Source: Ananas comosus
Taxonomy: Eukaryota; Streptophyta; Magnoliopsida; Poales; Bromeliaceae
Length of the DNA stretch: 64,000 bases
NCBI RefSeq assembly: GCF_001540865.1
Contig: NC_033632.1
Coordinates: 5,517,619-5,581,618 of the forward strand
Direction: 5' to 3'
The notes under the pieces were generated by a model. The model was not told the origin of the DNA. It saw only the letters and a program-made list of their open reading frames with translations, and did not search any database. The position numbers and the translations under genes are program-made. Shown piece by piece: positions 35,077 through 46,400 of the stretch; the first letter of the stretch is position 1; the number at the start of each line of letters is the position of its first letter.

Positions 35077-35833
35077 TTACCCAAGCTTTTGCAATCTGGT
35101 CTCCAAGCCAAAAGTTTCTCCATACGTTTTTACTCTATTCATAATTTGTTTCCATTTATGCACAAGAAATGAAGCATGTGTTCCTAGCACAAAATCCTCT
35201 TCTGGAGCTAAATTGTGTAAGGAATTCTCTGTGTAGATTGAACCAAAGTTGAGAAAGCATCCTTTGATTAGGAGTTGAGAATCCATGAAGAAATCATATT
35301 GTTGTATCATATCCATGCTTCATAAGTTGGTTCACTGCATGGTGGCTTCGCAATTGATCCGTCAATGAAGCTAGATTTATTTTTAGCACTCAAGGCCATT
35401 AACATTGTCTGGCTCTACGTTGCATAATTCTCGCCACTAAGTGGTTGAGATACCAAAGGGGTTCCTAGATTATCAGAGTGATGAAGATAAAAAAGGCTTG
35501 TGATATCATCATATACCTTAGCATTGGAGGAAGTATTTGTGCTCCATTGTAGTAGATTACACAAAGGGAATTGAAGAAGAGATGAGGAAGTAAAAGAGCA
35601 TGGAACCTCAAACCTCAGCTCTCATACCATGTAAAAATTGGAAAAAAACATAAAATAGAAGTTTGATAGGAAAGAAGCAAAAAAAGACTTAACTATTCAT
35701 TCATATACATGAGTTTATATGAACGACAAGTATAACAACTCAAGTAGTTGCAACAAATATTCAAACTAATAAATCCTAACTTATCTCAACAGATGAGAGA
35801 TTAAGTTAATAGATCTCTCATCCGTTCTCAACA
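35077..35833 (-). mobile_element. Minus-strand Copia fragment: LTR, primer site and decayed gag
   Basis: The LTR is 35630-35833 (204 bases, TGTTGAGAACGG to AATTTTTACA on the minus strand). It is followed at once by a primer site, TGGTATGAGAGC (35629-35618), one base off the usual tRNA-Met match. The interior, on the minus strand, shows a Copia gag start, SDNLGTPLVSQPLSGENYAT, then MALSAKNKSSFIDGSI, interrupted by stops and shifts. The rest of the element and the second LTR were not found. Confidence 0.75.
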
Positions 35834-36770
35834 AAATCTATTGTTTCCGGGTAAAGATCGATTTATTGAAATCTTCTGTCAAGTTGATTTCAATAATTTT
35901 TGTTGCTAGTTTCATATAGTTTCTTATTTTTTCTTACCAAAGCATGTTAGTTATATGCTCTGCTATCTTTAATTAGTGTTTTTAATCGAGCTACTAGTTT
36001 TCATCTAAAATTATAAATTTATTATCTTTATAGTAAAAAATAAATAGTAGTGTCTTAAAAAAAAAAAAATTCTATCAGTATAGAAAATACAAAAATTTAT
36101 AGAATATAATAATATTAGTATGTGATATAATTAAGCCTTTGTCAAACCATAAAATGACAAATCTAAAATATGCGAAACCAAAGTTGACCTTTTTCTTCAT
36201 TTACGAAATAATGTGTGAAGCTCACGCGAAAAGGCATATTTCGTTATCCATTAATATTGTTGGCCTATGCCGCTGTGCCACGTGTTCCTTTGACCAATTC
36301 GTTGGAGTCAAATACACGTCTGGCTTCAAAACAACGCGGTTTGCGTAGGGCTGGAAAAGAATATTTTTTATAAATAATTCTATCCATTTTTATAATTATA
36401 AAAATAATTTTTTTAAAAAAATAATTATAAAAATAGACCTTTAAATGCGGTGAATCATTCACCGCATTCATAACTTCTATTTAGCAGTAAAAAAATAATA
36501 AAAGCTGTGAATCATTCATCGCTTTTACCATCGTAGAATTAAAGAAAAAGAAAGAAAGCGGTGAATGGTTCACCGTTTTTAAAAGCGGTAAATCATTCAC
36601 CGCTTTTATGAGACTATATCTACAAATAAAATATTAACAGATTTATTTTTAAAATAAAATTTTAGAAGAGGACTATTGAACTAAAAACCCCGCTTTTTTC
36701 CAGACCCTGCTCACGTTTGGCTCCGTATTCCGCTTGGTTCGGTACTTAAAATGAGTCTAAGCTTGAACCC

Positions 36771-36801
<31 letters not shown>

Positions 36802-37503
36802 TACAATAGATTTATTTAAAAAGATATAAAGATAAGAATAAAAATATAAAAATAAGAATAGAAACCGGAGAAATAGATATGTATAGAAATAAACTTTTAA
36901 ATATCCTTTTCTCCAACAAATAATATTTTTTTAATTAAATATCTTTATATCATTCGATATCTTTTTCTTTTACAGTAAATATTTAAAATTATCTCAATTC
37001 TATCCATTAATATTTAGTTCTTATATTGACTTTTTATTGATTGCAATAATAAAATCTTTGGCTGATTAAAATTTTTGGCTGATTTTATTATATTTAAGTG
37101 TCATAACTTGTTGAAATTTATTTGCCAATTGCTATTAATTTTGCCGAATAATATTAATTGCTTTAGAGAACTGATATTACCAAAACTCGCATACTTTTAA
37201 ACACTTCAGAGTAAAAAATTGCTATTAGTTTTAACAAATCTCTAAATTATTTCAGAAATATAATTTAAGTTAAAATAGTGCCAATAAAAGAATAAAATAG
37301 TTCACGGACCTATTTATTGACCGCCCCGATTACAAAGTGGGAGACAATAAGGAGAAATGACATAAAATTAGACAATGCATCTATACATCTAAAAACTAGG
37401 TATAAATTTTACACCAACTAAAATTTATATTCGTAAATATAGATTTATCGAAATGTATTTGTAAATACAGATTTATATACTGTCACGACATGTAAGAGGT
37501 TAA
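35834..37503. other. AT-rich intergenic DNA with palindromes and a poly-A tract
   Basis: No gene is visible. A palindrome cluster at 36446-36612 is listed separately. A run of 27 A lies at 36771-36797. A stretch at 37000-37320 repeats short phrases such as TTTTGCCGAATAATATTAAT. Confidence 0.45.
36446..36612. repeat. Cluster of imperfect palindromes of the GCGGTGAAT-ATTCACCGC type
   Basis: GCGGTGAATCATTCACCGC, an odd palindrome of 19 bases, is at 36448-36466. Variants follow (GCTGTGAATCATTCATCGC, GCGGTGAATGGTTCACCG and GCGGTAAATCATTCACCGC), some bordered by AAAA/TTTT. Looser relatives occur at 37880-38010 (AGTAAATGATTCATCAC). They may be subterminal parts of a MITE or conserved hairpins. Confidence 0.65.
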
Positions 37504-37516
37504 TATTATGAATTGA

Positions 37517-37830
37517 CCGACCGTCCCTAGAGCAAGTGGCAAAGGACTTGGTGGTTGGTATCCGAGACCCAAGTTTGAATCCTAGTTGATTCACATCTCT
37601 TGCTAAGTTTATTTTTAAGTGAAATAAACGAAGCGGGTAGCGTGCTATGTATTGCCCCCAACAGTCCCACATCGGATGGGATACTGATTCCGATCAGTTT
37701 ATATGAGGCCTACACGCTAGTAATAATAACTAGACTTAAGCATTTTGGGCCGGTGGTTTGGGCCCAACGAGTTATTGTTGCTAGCGGGTCGGGTCGTTGC
37801 AGTGCTATCTATCTCTCTCTCAAAAAAAAA
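37517..37830 (+). mobile_element. tRNA-derived SINE with a solo LTR nested in it
   Basis: A box-A-like stretch (AGAGCAAGTGGC, about 37529) and a box-B-like stretch (GTTTGAATCC, 37573-37582) give it a pol III promoter layout. The body ends in CTCTCTCTC and a short poly-A (37822-37830). Direct repeats TATTATGAATTGA (37504-37516) and TATTATATGAATTGA (37831-37845) border it. Without the inserted LTR it would be about 154 bases. Related copies are at 38258-38418 (minus) and 58978-59155. Confidence 0.8.
37648..37801 (+). mobile_element. Solo LTR of the TRIM family, inserted in the SINE
   Basis: It runs TGTATTGCCCCCAACAGTC to CGGGTCGTTGCA (154 bases) and aligns along its length with the 3' LTR at 1859-2011. 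GTGCTA on both sides (37642-37647 and 37802-37807) is its target duplication. No interior is present, so it arose by LTR-LTR recombination or an equivalent loss. Confidence 0.85.
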
Positions 37831-37845
37831 TATTATATGAATTGA

Positions 37846-38257
37846 AAGAAATACAATAAATTATTTATTGCATTCCGAACACAGTAAATGATTCATCACA
37901 TTGTGCGTTTCAATAGGTGGCGAACCAATATTAAATGACAACATAGAAACTAGTAAATCATTTATCACATTCTAAATAAGCTATAAATGATTCACCGTCT
38001 TTTTTAGGCTTCGCTGACATAGTACAGACGTGGCTAACTTAGGTACATTTTTATAAATAAGTTTTTATAAATTTACTCTTACAAATTAAAATTTTGTAAA
38101 ATTCAAGGCTAGTATTTTTACACTAGTCTTATACATTTTTTTATTATTAAAAATTTAGAAAATGCGTTCAAATCTTTGGATGGATGGATGTAAGATTTAC
38201 ATCTGACTTTTGATTCCACAACTAGCATTTCTCTATGAAACATCACTTTAGATTTTC
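37846..38257. other. Intergenic DNA between two SINE copies
   Basis: This is non-coding and AT-rich. It contains weak relatives of the GCGGTGAATGATTCACC palindrome (37880-38010). Nothing else is recognised. Confidence 0.4.
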
Positions 38258-38418
38258 TTTTTTTTTTTTTTGAGAGAGAGAGAGAGAAAGGCAGCAAGCT
38301 GTCTACTTTGTTGATTTTTTTTTTTTTAGAAATAAACTCAGTTGAAAATATAAAGCAAGTGAATTTTAAATTTAAAATCTCGAATACCAATCATCAAGCC
38401 TTTAGTCAACCTTACTAG
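38258..38418 (-). mobile_element. tRNA-derived SINE, minus strand, diverged
   Basis: On the minus strand it reads GACTAAAGGCTTGATGATTG, then GGTATTCGAGAT, AACTGAGTTTATTTCT, and ends in CTCTCTCTCTC plus a poly-A (plus-strand T run 38258-38270). It follows the order of the copy at 37517-37830. A short GAAAATC direct repeat may border it. The box B region is degraded. Confidence 0.7.
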
Positions 38419-39581
38419 TTATGATGGATTTTCAAATTTTAGAGGGAAACTTCTGTGGATCCACCTCCAACCTCACAAATTGCAGTTTCGAGTAGATAAG
38501 CCCGCTGTAAAAAAAAAAAATTTCCCCCCAAAATACATATTTTGCGGTTGGACTTATTATATGTGTATTAAGTAACAAGCCAACTTTGACAAGGTATTTG
38601 AATTTTTTTTAAAAAAAAAAATTAACTCTGAGAACGTTGATTATTTTGGTCCAATTAAGGCCAAAAACTATATGGTCATCGTTCAATGAACTAGTCAACG
38701 ATTTTGACTCATAACACCCCTTCAATTTGAAGCTCCAACGCAAAAACAGAGAAATTAATTATTAATTATAAGGCATGATTTTTTTGGAGTGGTATTCACT
38801 TATATAAAATATAATCAGGTTAATTTGTAAAACCATCAAACCCAAAACAAGTAGGAATAAATCACTACCGTCCATTCTAAGTCTCTTGATTTAGTTATCG
38901 TCTTCAATTTTCACTTAAAAATTCTCCACAAGATGATCTCGAACCTTCTCTAATCTTAAATCGCAATATTAATTAGACTGATTTTAAGTCAAACTCAACT
39001 CAACTTGCTCATCACAGCGCTAGATCCCAGAACCTAAATAGGGCATTTAGGAACCTGACACTTTTCAAAGCGTGTCACATTTTGGAACCTAATTCCAGCG
39101 TTCTGAAACCTAAGTCATTAATCTAGCATCCATGCATGCCTTCGTGTTCTAAAACCTAAGTCAATATTTTTGGATACTTTTCTACTAAATCTACATTGGA
39201 GTTGTAAGATGTTAGAGCCTCTTAACTTCTCGCAATTTATTGAGCTCATGGGTTTGATCATCTAACTAGTTAATTCCACTTGTATAAGTTATAAGTTACA
39301 TAAATTACAATATAAATTACAACATGTATAAATTACAGTTACTTTAAACTGTAAATTATAGTTTACTCACAATTTCATCAATTTTATTTAAAAGATAAAA
39401 TTTTGCGCACAATTTACCAACTTTTCAGATTACAAAGTAGCAACATACATTATTTATAGTCTACTCAAAAATTTTTAAATGACAATATACATTGCATATA
39501 ATTTTCATAAATTTACTGTGTCACATGATAATATATATATTACATTATTTTGAAAAATAAAAATTTAAATAAATATATATG
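38419..39581. other. AT-rich intergenic DNA
   Basis: I see no gene, and no repeat with clear ends, in this stretch. Homopolymer A/T runs and short direct phrases (for example AACCTAAGTCA twice near 39105-39160) are the only structure. Confidence 0.4.
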
Positions 39582-39873
39582 GAGAGAGAGAGCACTAGAC
39601 TCCTATAATATCTATAGTATTGCGGTTCCTTTTCAACTTTAAAATATTCAAATCAACGATCCACACCGTTAAAACTAATATAGGATATTTGGAGCTTTTA
39701 AGAATAAAATTTTATATTTTTTTGATATAGTTTACTTTATAATCAAATCATTCCAAAATTGTCAATTTTCAAAAGTTACTATAGCGAGTTTGTAATTTAA
39801 TGATGTAGAAAAATCTAAATTTATTCAAATTTTAATAGAATATATTTTAAACTATCTAGATCAAGGTCAACAT
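39582..39873. mobile_element. Left half of a palindromic MITE (long class), cut by the gap
   Basis: After a GA run it reads ATCAACGATCCACACCGTTA, the conserved subterminal phrase of the MITE cluster in the SFH intron, with collinear sequence up to the 20-N gap. The right half is missing. Confidence 0.65.
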
Positions 39874-39893
39874 NNNNNNNNNNNNNNNNNNNN
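39874..39893. other. Assembly gap (20 N)
   Basis: The gap lies inside a palindromic MITE and directly before a TA repeat, a sequence type that assemblers often fail to cross. Confidence 0.99.
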
Positions 39894-39913
39894 TATATAT
39901 ATATATATATATA

Positions 39914-39914
39914 T

Positions 39915-39945
<31 letters not shown>

Positions 39946-40325
39946 CCAGCTACTATTTTTTTAAAAGGATAGAATTCTTTATTCTATCAAACCATTTTGG
40001 ATGATCGGAACTCCAAATTGATAAACGACACCGTTCAAATTGAATTACACTATCCAAAATATTTAAAAATTAAATTTTGTAAATTTTGAAATATTATCAA
40101 ATCCATCGAAAAGTCAAAAAATGAACGGTTAAAAATAAATAACCTTTTAAAAATAAAGGTTAGACATTTTCAATTTATGATCAAAGTCACCAAACTTATC
40201 TAAATAGTATATAAAAAAAAAATTTATCAAAAATTCAAACAGTTTGGGTTGCTCTACATCATTAAACAAGCAAATCTCATATTGACCGCCAAAAACTAAC
40301 ACTTCTGTATGTCTAAACAGGACAT
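39914..40325. mobile_element. Diverged palindromic MITE copy
   Basis: After TA and GA repeats it begins GAGTCCAGCTACTATT, like the intron-cluster MITEs (GAGTCCGGCTACTAT). It continues through a matching GAACGGTTAAAAAT and CATCATTAAACAAGC. The right end is degraded or lost. Confidence 0.6.
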
Positions 40326-41000
40326 ATTTCAAAAAACAAGTCAACTAAAAAATCGGATCTGGTTTATTAATTTTGGATCCATTACTTGGAACCCAAAATC
40401 TTACTGATCTGATTAGTAGCATTTTGAAATGGATGCTATTTTGAGATATGACAGTAGATGGGGAGTAAATGAGGACTCGTTGGGAGCTCCCTATTTAAGT
40501 TTCGTTGGATTCGATTATAAGAAAAGCTTATTCCAGAAATAGGTATAAGCAGGAGCTAAATAAATTTTGCATTTGAATGAAAATTGATTTGTTCACAGAA
40601 ATTAAAAAAAAATAGCATTTGACTAGTTAGAGTGGAATAGTGAGAAAAAGAATAATTATAGTTTTAAAATTATAATATTTTATCTAATTAATTAACATAA
40701 AATATGTATTAAAAATAATTTAATAAATTAATAAATTTATTAGCTATGAATATTGTAATAAATTAATAAATATTATTATTAGATAATTATTTATATTAGT
40801 TAAATTAATTAATTATAAAAAATAAGTTATATTTTTAATTAGTTAGTAAATTATTTAATTTGGATAATTATGTAAAAAATCTAATTAATTAATAGAAAAT
40901 ATTAATTAAATAATAATTTGAGTTATTTAATTAACTATTAGTATTAATCAAAAATACTGCAAGATAAACGTAAATATTAACTATTAACTAATAAAATAAT

Positions 41001-41463
41001 GGGGAAACTTCAAATACCCCTTGGTTTTGCACTTTCTCACTTTAGTACCCTGTGGTTTAAAGTGTATCAAGTTAGTACCCTGTGGTGTCGCACTTTCTCA
41101 CTTTAGTATCTGTGGTTTCAAGTGTATCAAGTTAGTACCTTGTGGTTTCGTACTTTCTCACTTTAGTACCCTGTGGTTTAATACTTCGTTAAATTATATA
41201 CCCTGAAATGGATAATTAAAAAAAAATTGAAACCACAGGGTACTAACTTGATACAAAAATAAAATCACGGGGTACTAACTTGATACACTTGAAAACATAT
41301 AGTACTATAGTGAGAAAGTGCAAAATTACAGGGTGCTAAATGGATACACTTTAAACTATAGGGTACTAAAGTGAGAAAGTGCGAAACCACACTTAGCTGG
41401 AAATGTGANCACAGGGTACTAAAGTGAGAAAGTGCGAAACCACAGGGGTATTTAAAGTTTCCC
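41001..41463. mobile_element. Palindromic MITE of the CACTTTCTCACTTTAGTACC type, copy 1
   Basis: The left end is GGGGAAACTTCAAATACCCC and the right end, inverted, is GGGAAACTTTAAATACCCCT. Each arm contains tandem phrases such as CACTTTCTCACTTTAGTACC, CTGTGGTTT and AGTGTATCAAGTTAGTACC. A single N at 41409 lies in the right arm. It is non-coding; frames through it only read the repeats. Confidence 0.8.
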
Positions 41464-41581
41464 TTTAAAATAAATATAATTTTAGTTATTTTAATTAATC
41501 TAATATTTGACCAATCTAATTATTCTATTAACTATGGTTAATTAAATTATTAATTAATAGTATATATTATTAATTATTTTT

Positions 41582-41965
41582 GGGAAACTTCAAATACCTC
41601 CCAGTGGTTTCGCTCTTTCTCACTTTAGTATTCTGTGGTTTAAAGTGTATCAAGTTAGTACCCGTGGTTTCGCACTTTCTCACTTTAGAACCCTGTGGTT
41701 TCAAGTGTATCAAGTTAGTGCTATGTGGTTTCGCACTTTCTCACTTTAGTACCCGTGGTTTAATATTTCGTTAAATTATATACCCCGAAATGGATAATAA
41801 AAAGAGAAAATTGAAACCACAGGATACTAACTTGATACAAAAATGAAACCACAAGGTACTAAAGTGAGAAAGTGCGAAACTATAGGGTACTAACTTGATA
41901 CATTTTAAACCACATGATATTAAAGTGAGAAAGTGCAAAACCACGGAGGTATCTGAAGTTTTCCC
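41582..41965. mobile_element. Palindromic MITE of the CACTTTCTCACTTTAGTACC type, copy 2
   Basis: It has the same architecture as the copy at 41001-41463: GGGAAACTTCAAATACC at the left, TATCTGAAGTTTTCCC at the right, and tandem CACTTTCTCACTTTAG units in both arms. A third copy is at 50909-51265. Confidence 0.8.
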
Positions 41966-42155
41966 TTATTTTAACTTAGTTCTTAAGTTGGAACAAGCTT
42001 GTTCTCCAAAAATGCTGGAATAACAGTTTTAGACTTATATCGACTTATTCTCTAAAATCAAAACTGCTATTTTCGGGCTTCCCAAGTGATGTTTGGGTAT
42101 AAGTAGGAGAATAAGAGTTTATTCCCTCGCTTGTTTTCCGACCAAACACCACCTT

Positions 42156-42853
42156 AAATTCTCTTGCGTGAATGTGTTTTTTGGGTTTTCATTCTAGAAT
42201 TTATGCTTGATGGAGCTTAAATGAGGTTAAAACTATACTATCCTAATATGCCGTCTTCAAAATTAAAGAAAAAATTATAACGGAAGAGATCAGTTTGAGA
42301 TAAAACTAAAATGTAAATTTAATATAAGTTTAAATTTTTTATATAGAAAGGTGTTTAAGCCATACGCTAAAATATAGATTTATTTTATAATCAATCCTTT
42401 TATTATCAATCAAAGGATTTATGTTATATATATAAGATTTATTTTAAATTTTTTCTATATAGATTTATTTTAAAATATCAAATTGATTTATTTTATAGAA
42501 AGGATTTATTTTATAATCAATCCTTTTAATTATCAATCAATTTCATAACGTTCAAAAATATGACGTCGCGGTCATTCGAAGACGTTATTTATTAGCCGTT
42601 GCGCTGGACCATATCATTACCTGCTGCCTCTACCAACAAATAATATAATTTAATTTAAAATACGTTAATAATTAAATAATTCGCTCAGAAACAAAGAATG
42701 CATAACGCCAATAGAAATATGCGTAGACCGAGTCTACTACAGGACTGATTTTGTGATGACGTGGCGGGATAGCAATGGTTGGTTTTTTTAAGATTTATAG
42801 ACTGCGGCTACGAAAAAAATTCCTACGCCGGCGGGGGCCCGTAATTGGGACGC
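42156..42853. other. Intergenic DNA upstream of the SFH gene
   Basis: This is AT-rich and without a gene. Two related phrases, TTTATTTTATAATCAATCCT and its copy about 120 bases later (42382 and 42500), mark a small duplication. Confidence 0.4.
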
Positions 42854-42863
42854 GCCACGTGGC
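42854..42863. promoter_or_regulatory. G-box (GCCACGTGGC) upstream of the SFH gene
   Basis: A perfect 10-base palindrome with the CACGTG core recognised by plant bZIP and bHLH factors. It lies about 120 bases upstream of a TATA-like motif. Function is inferred from motif and position. Confidence 0.55.
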
Positions 42864-42975
42864 ACGGTACAGAGAAGGGTACAGAGAAGTGGGGCCCACG
42901 CCGCTAGTAGAATAATTCTCCCACTGATTTAATAATGATTGGAGTTCAAAATAATTTGTAAGAATTAAAAGCTTG

Positions 42976-42983
42976 TATAAAAA
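42976..42983 (+). promoter_or_regulatory. Probable TATA box of the SFH gene
   Basis: TATAAAAA lies about 30 bases before the expected transcription start. A CT-rich leader (43080-43140) follows, then the start codon at 43410. Confidence 0.5.
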
Positions 42984-43009
42984 TTAAATTTAAAAATAAC
43001 CAAAAAAAA

Positions 43010-43409
43010 TCCTCCGATTTCTCCGCCGAGGAATCGGCAACCCGGCGATTTTTTACTTTTCCTCTTCTTTTATCCCTTTCCTACGAATCTCTCTCTCCTC
43101 TCTCTCCTCTCTCCTCTCCTCTCTCCTCTCTCCTCTCTCTACGAGCTCGCGACAACTACCCCGAGCTCTTGCAGCAGCCGCCTCCGCCGCCGCGCGCCAC
43201 CTCGATCCGCCTCTCGCGGCGATCGTTTCGAGGTACTCCGATCTCCATCTCATATGCATGTCGATGTTCGATCCGTTGGTTTTTCTAGGGTTTTTTTAGG
43301 GTTTCTGATGGGAATGCAGCTTCCTCTAGGTGATCCGTATCGCGATCTCGCAAATCCCGAGGATCCGAGCCTGTTCCCGTCGCGTCGGTGGTCGGATCGC
43401 CGTTCGGAC
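43010..43409 (+). promoter_or_regulatory. 5' leader of the SFH gene with a CT-rich tract and small intron
   Basis: The leader contains a long CT microsatellite-like tract. A GT-AG intron of 87 bases (43233-43319) is suggested by TTTCGAG before GTACTCC and by the acceptor ATGCAG. If spliced, it removes two in-frame upstream ATG codons (43308 and 43314), so the first ATG becomes 43410. Confidence 0.55.
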
Positions 43410-46400
43410 ATGTCGGGCCCCCTCGATCGCTTCGCGAGGCCTTGTGAGTTTTGGCACAAACCCTAGCTGGATTTCGATTCCTTTTTTGTGTTTTGATTTG
43501 CTTCGTTTGAGATAATTAGGGTTTAATCCGGTTAATTTCTCAGAAATTTAGGTTTGTTTGGTAGTTTTTAGGGGGTTTACTTTTCTTTTTTCGGCTGAAT
43601 TTGGTCATGGAATTGTGCTTTCTAAGGAATGTTCTCTTGCGTTATCCACTGCGATCCACTTATATTTCTTTTAGGATTATCATGGAACAGCTGGTTTAGT
43701 GCAGTATAATAAACAAAAATGTATTAATCTGTATTAAAATTAGATTTGATACAGATGTAGTTCTTTGTTTATTCTTGCCCTAACCATGCATTTGATGCGT
43801 TTTCAAATATCCACTTAATGATTTTCAAAGCGCATGCATGGGTATTCTTCTAGTATTTGATTTTTGGGCCAGCTAATGTTGAGGTTGCAGTTGATTATTA
43901 TATATTTATTCCCCTTGTTGATTCTTTTATTTGAGCTAATAATCTTTGTTAACATTACAAACACATTGTAAGAAAATTGATAATCTGGCTAGCAATTTTA
44001 TTGAAGGGGATTTGGTGTAGTTGAACCTGTCAAATTTGATTTACGATTACAAAATTAGGGACTTGCCATAATTTGAACAGTTCCTATGTGGACCATCCTG
44101 GATATTTCAAACTGTATGTGACTGACAGAACAAAGTGTATCCTTATACATTTTTGTGTTCTTTAAGATAATATTTTAACAATCTTGATTTTCATTTGTCT
44201 GTTTGGACATCTATACTGAATAATTGGTTAACGACTGCAATTTATGGGGCATTTGGAGCCCTCCTTTTCTATCTAAGCACTAGCTAGGTTAGCCCTCTGC
44301 ATTAAAGATGGGGACTTATCTATATTTTTTTTTTTTGAGCTGATTACTGACAATAAAATTGCATGTGCTTGATATGTCTGTCGTGATTTTAGTGTAGCTA
44401 ATTTGGTGTCCCTCAAAATGAATCATGTTTAGATATTTGAAGCTCTTCTTGTTGCACATTTTATACATAAATTCTTCGAAAGTCACAAATCCTCCCAACA
44501 TGAGAAGATGCCAAATGAACCTTTTGTTGCTCCAAGCCTTAACTGTCAACTTAGGGGAGGTTTTCAGGGATGCCTCAGGAATTTCTTTTTTTCTTCATTA
44601 AGCTTCGCTAATTTCTTCGGAGTTGCATTTCTATGCAAGCTATGTCGTCGGCAGTCTGTATGATGGTATTGGACAAGAGATGTGATGTTAGTTTTCTTGT
44701 AAATTGACCCTGAAGTACATTGATTTTTTAAATTTTTTTTGTTCACTTAGTTTCGGAAAAAAAATGTTGGCCTTAATTCACTTTCTGTCATCTGAACTTT
44801 GTCTAAAGATAAAAGTGTGCTCTATGCACACGTTCTTGTTGCCTTTCTGAGAGCTTGTTGCATCATTATAATTCAGAGATCTGTAGTATTATTATTTTGT
44901 TCAATTGAACTGCAATGATTTCTTTGTTTTAGGTTTTGAGGGGTTTTCAAGTCATGATGAACGAAGAGAACGCAAGTCAGACGTCGAGAACTCGGAAGAT
45001 GAGAGGAGGACGAGAATCGGCTCCCTAAAGAAGAAAGCCATAAATGCTTCGACTAAGTTCAGGCACTCTCTAAAGAAAAAGAACAGAAGGAAGAGTGAAA
45101 GTCGAGTCGTCTCAATAGAAGATGTTCGGGATATTGAAGAGCTACAAGCTGTTGACGCATTTCGCCAGTCACTACTTTTGGATGAATTGCTTCCTGCAAA
45201 GCATGATGATTATCACATGATGTTGAGGTAACTCAAGATTTCTTTTTTTCAATACTTTGAATGTGTAAGTTATGCTTGAGATATTTCAATTCGTACCTGC
45301 TAAATTATCTTTTTACATCAATGCCCTTTGTAAAATTTGAAGAAAATTAATTTCTTAAATGCATACTAACAAAGTATTTACCTCTTTAAAAACCTTTTAT
45401 ATTGCAAAACCGGCTTTTCCCCTTGATTCAGATGACCCCCCCACTTAAGATATGGTTTTTATGTAAGTAAATTCACTTTTGAAGGGCATATATGAACATT
45501 AAGATTTTACAAGGGGTTTTTAATAGAAATATGATTTTGCTGGAATACATATTTAGAAATTCAACCATGTTTTGTCTTGTTCGCTTTTTTGTGGAAACCA
45601 ACACCTATATGCAGCTGAGCTTAAGACACAAGAGCCTTTGATAAGTTGGTTAAGCAAGACGTGGGAAAAAATAACTTGTTATTTAAATGGTCAGAGAGGA
45701 TTATGGCTGGTTTAGCTTATGTTTTTGTGGTAAAAACTAATAGCATATGGAATTAATGCTTGCTATCATAGTGTCTAAATTGAAAAAGTTGTGGGCAACT
45801 AATGATTAGTTCCTTTTCTTATCCTTTTTGCCTTTCACTTCTGCTTGAAGTAGAGCAAGCAACCCACTCTAAAATTTTCCTATTACTGATCCCCTTTTGG
45901 TCTTGGATTTCTTCCATATTGAGAGTAACATATAGAGCCAAGTAAGCAACTTACTCACCTTATCGTAGTATATGTAGACTGCTTTCACCTGAGCAGAAAC
46001 ATGGCAATGACGGTGCACCTATACCTACTTCGGTGCTTCCATTAAGATTTAGACTTTTGATGAGTGCATCCACCACCTTTTACTCTATTATTTACTGCAC
46101 AAGCTTCCTTCAAATAGAAATTTATTGTGCCTATATAATATACTGATGTTGCTATAACATGATGTTCTATCTCATCTGCCTTTTCTAATAGCTTGTTTTA
46201 TGGTTTGGCTGAAAGTAGTGCACACATAGTACAATGAAGTTCTTCTTCTTCTAATAGCTTGTTTTATGGTTTGGTGGAAAGCTGTGCATACACAGTACAA
46301 TGCTCTCCTACGATCTTATATGCAACCTTAACTCTTTGAGGTTTTATTGGAAGATGAAACCAATTGAACCTGCAAATTCCATTGTAGGATTTTTTATTTT

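Larger units (their letters stand above)
40495..42155. mobile_element. Probable MITE interrupted by two younger palindromic MITEs
   Basis: The left part has ATAAGAAAAGCTTATTCCAG and AATAGGTATAAGCAGGAGC. The right part has GAACAAGCTTGTTCTCC and TTTGGGTATAAGTAGGAGAA and ends GACCAAACACCACC. Between them, AT-rich sequence is split by the elements at 41001-41463 and 41582-41965. The exact ends are uncertain. Confidence 0.45.

Noticed and set aside
41021..41206. Short frames with repeated [18 protein letters not shown]
   Set aside because: They read the tandem phrases of a palindromic MITE; the same words recur in the other two copies.
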